14,489 bases of DNA from CAZRIE01 sp964600075 (GTDB lineage Bacteria > Bacteroidota > Bacteroidia > Flavobacteriales > Flavobacteriaceae), in contig CAZRIE010000108.1 of the NCBI GenBank assembly GCA_964600075.1, forward strand, positions 1 to 14,489. The letters are read 5' to 3'. Under the pieces are notes generated by a model that saw only the letters and a program-made list of their open reading frames with translations, was not told the origin of the DNA and searched no databases. This document shows, one piece after another, positions 14,196-14,489 of the stretch; position 1 is the first letter of the stretch, and each line of letters opens with the position of its first letter. The position numbers and the translations under genes are program-made.

Positions 14196-14421
14196 GATAA
14201 GGAAGGGTAAGCTATCAGAAAAATATTCTTTTAATCTTACTATTAAAAAGTTAACGTAGCGCCTGCTTTTAACATAAAGAACTAAATTGGAGTCGGCAAT
14301 CGTAAATACAAATATTCAAATACACCATCCAATTTCCCTATAGCTATCGGGAGGCAGGAAAAAAATCAAACAATAAACCAAATCTTTTATTAACATTAAA
14401 TTTCATATTAAATTTTAAATT
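14196..14421 (+). other. 226-base gldK-gldL spacer
   Basis: No ORF of note, no tRNA and no strong terminator. Its one clear structure is the palindrome at 14335-14352. The final 60 bases before gldL are very AT-rich (about 14360-14421), as expected for a leader, and lack a Shine-Dalgarno sequence. No TANNTTTG element was found in a convincing position. Confidence 0.5.
14335..14352. repeat. Palindrome TCCC(T/G)ATAG-CTATCGGGA between gldK and gldL
   Basis: Arms TCCCTATAG (14335-14343) and CTATCGGGA (14344-14352) are complementary at eight of nine positions. The mismatch turns a perfect TCCCGATAG/CTATCGGGA palindrome into an imperfect one. I recall this palindrome as frequent between flavobacterial genes. 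With no loop it would form a shorter stem on RNA, and it is followed by A-rich rather than T-rich sequence, so it is not a plus-strand terminator. Confidence 0.55.
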
Positions 14422-14489
14422 ATGGCACAGTCAAAATCAACAAAGAAATTATTTAACATGGCCTATGGCCTTGGAGCATCGGTAGTAAT
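14422..14489 (+). CDS. gldL: Gliding motility / type IX secretion inner-membrane protein GldL (first 22 codons)
   Basis: GldL and GldM form the proton-driven rotary motor that powers the type IX secretion system and gliding. Only MAQSKSTKKLFNMAYGLGASVV is visible before the window ends. That N-terminus, with a short basic head leading into the first membrane helix, is the expected start of GldL, and the position after gldK is conserved in the gldKLMN order. The identification rests on this short match together with synteny. Confidence 0.88.
   Translation, partial: MAQSKSTKKLFNMAYGLGASVV

Noticed and set aside
1..14489. CRISPR arrays, tRNAs, rRNAs, insertion sequences or prophage genes
   Set aside because: No regularly spaced direct repeats, cloverleaf sequences, transposase motifs or terminal inverted repeats with target duplications were seen on reading both strands.

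Overview
The window is a stretch of chromosome from a member of the Flavobacteriaceae (Bacteroidota), probably a marine genus. Four things point there: the gldK-gldL pair of the type IX secretion/gliding apparatus; a Bacteroidota-type LptE lipoprotein; AT-rich translation starts mostly without Shine-Dalgarno sequences; and lipoproteins with typical Bacteroidota signals. The genus cannot be fixed from the sequence. Nearly everything looks like vertically inherited core genome. I see no insertion sequence, phage gene, CRISPR array, tRNA or rRNA.

Left half (bases 1-6552), all on the minus strand. Read in the direction of transcription: miaB (tRNA methylthiotransferase), a sigma-54 activator with no sensor domain, lptE (LPS-transport lipoprotein), an unrecognised TPR-like protein, secG (translocon subunit), a strong intrinsic terminator at 1662-1700, then groES and the first 396 codons of groEL, cut by the window edge. 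The theme is envelope biogenesis and protein quality control. The secG terminator separates a probable miaB-to-secG transcription unit from groESL. Upstream of groES is a -24/-12-like element (1622-1637), notable because a sigma-54 activator is encoded about 2 kb away in the same cluster.

Centre (6553-8870). A 142-base divergent region separates miaB from a plus-strand pair: a multi-pass membrane protein and an LVIVD-repeat beta-propeller lipoprotein whose residues after the lipid cysteine resemble the flavobacterial surface-export signal. The divergent region has four CCGTAA/TTACGG half-sites, three packed against the miaB ribosome-binding site, and a TGACA-N3-TGACA motif that recurs in degenerate form upstream of groES. 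A good terminator (8843-8869) closes the pair.

Right half (8939-14489), plus strand: topA (topoisomerase I), an arginase-fold protein that has lost three of the six usual metal ligands, gldK (type IX secretion ring lipoprotein) and the first 22 codons of gldL. The spacers hold palindromes that look like copies of dispersed genomic repeats.

No wholly new multi-gene system is evident. The best leads are the metal-site-degenerate arginase homologue beside gldK, the possible sigma-54 link to groESL, the alternative hairpins in the miaB leader, and several short inverted repeats in the spacers.
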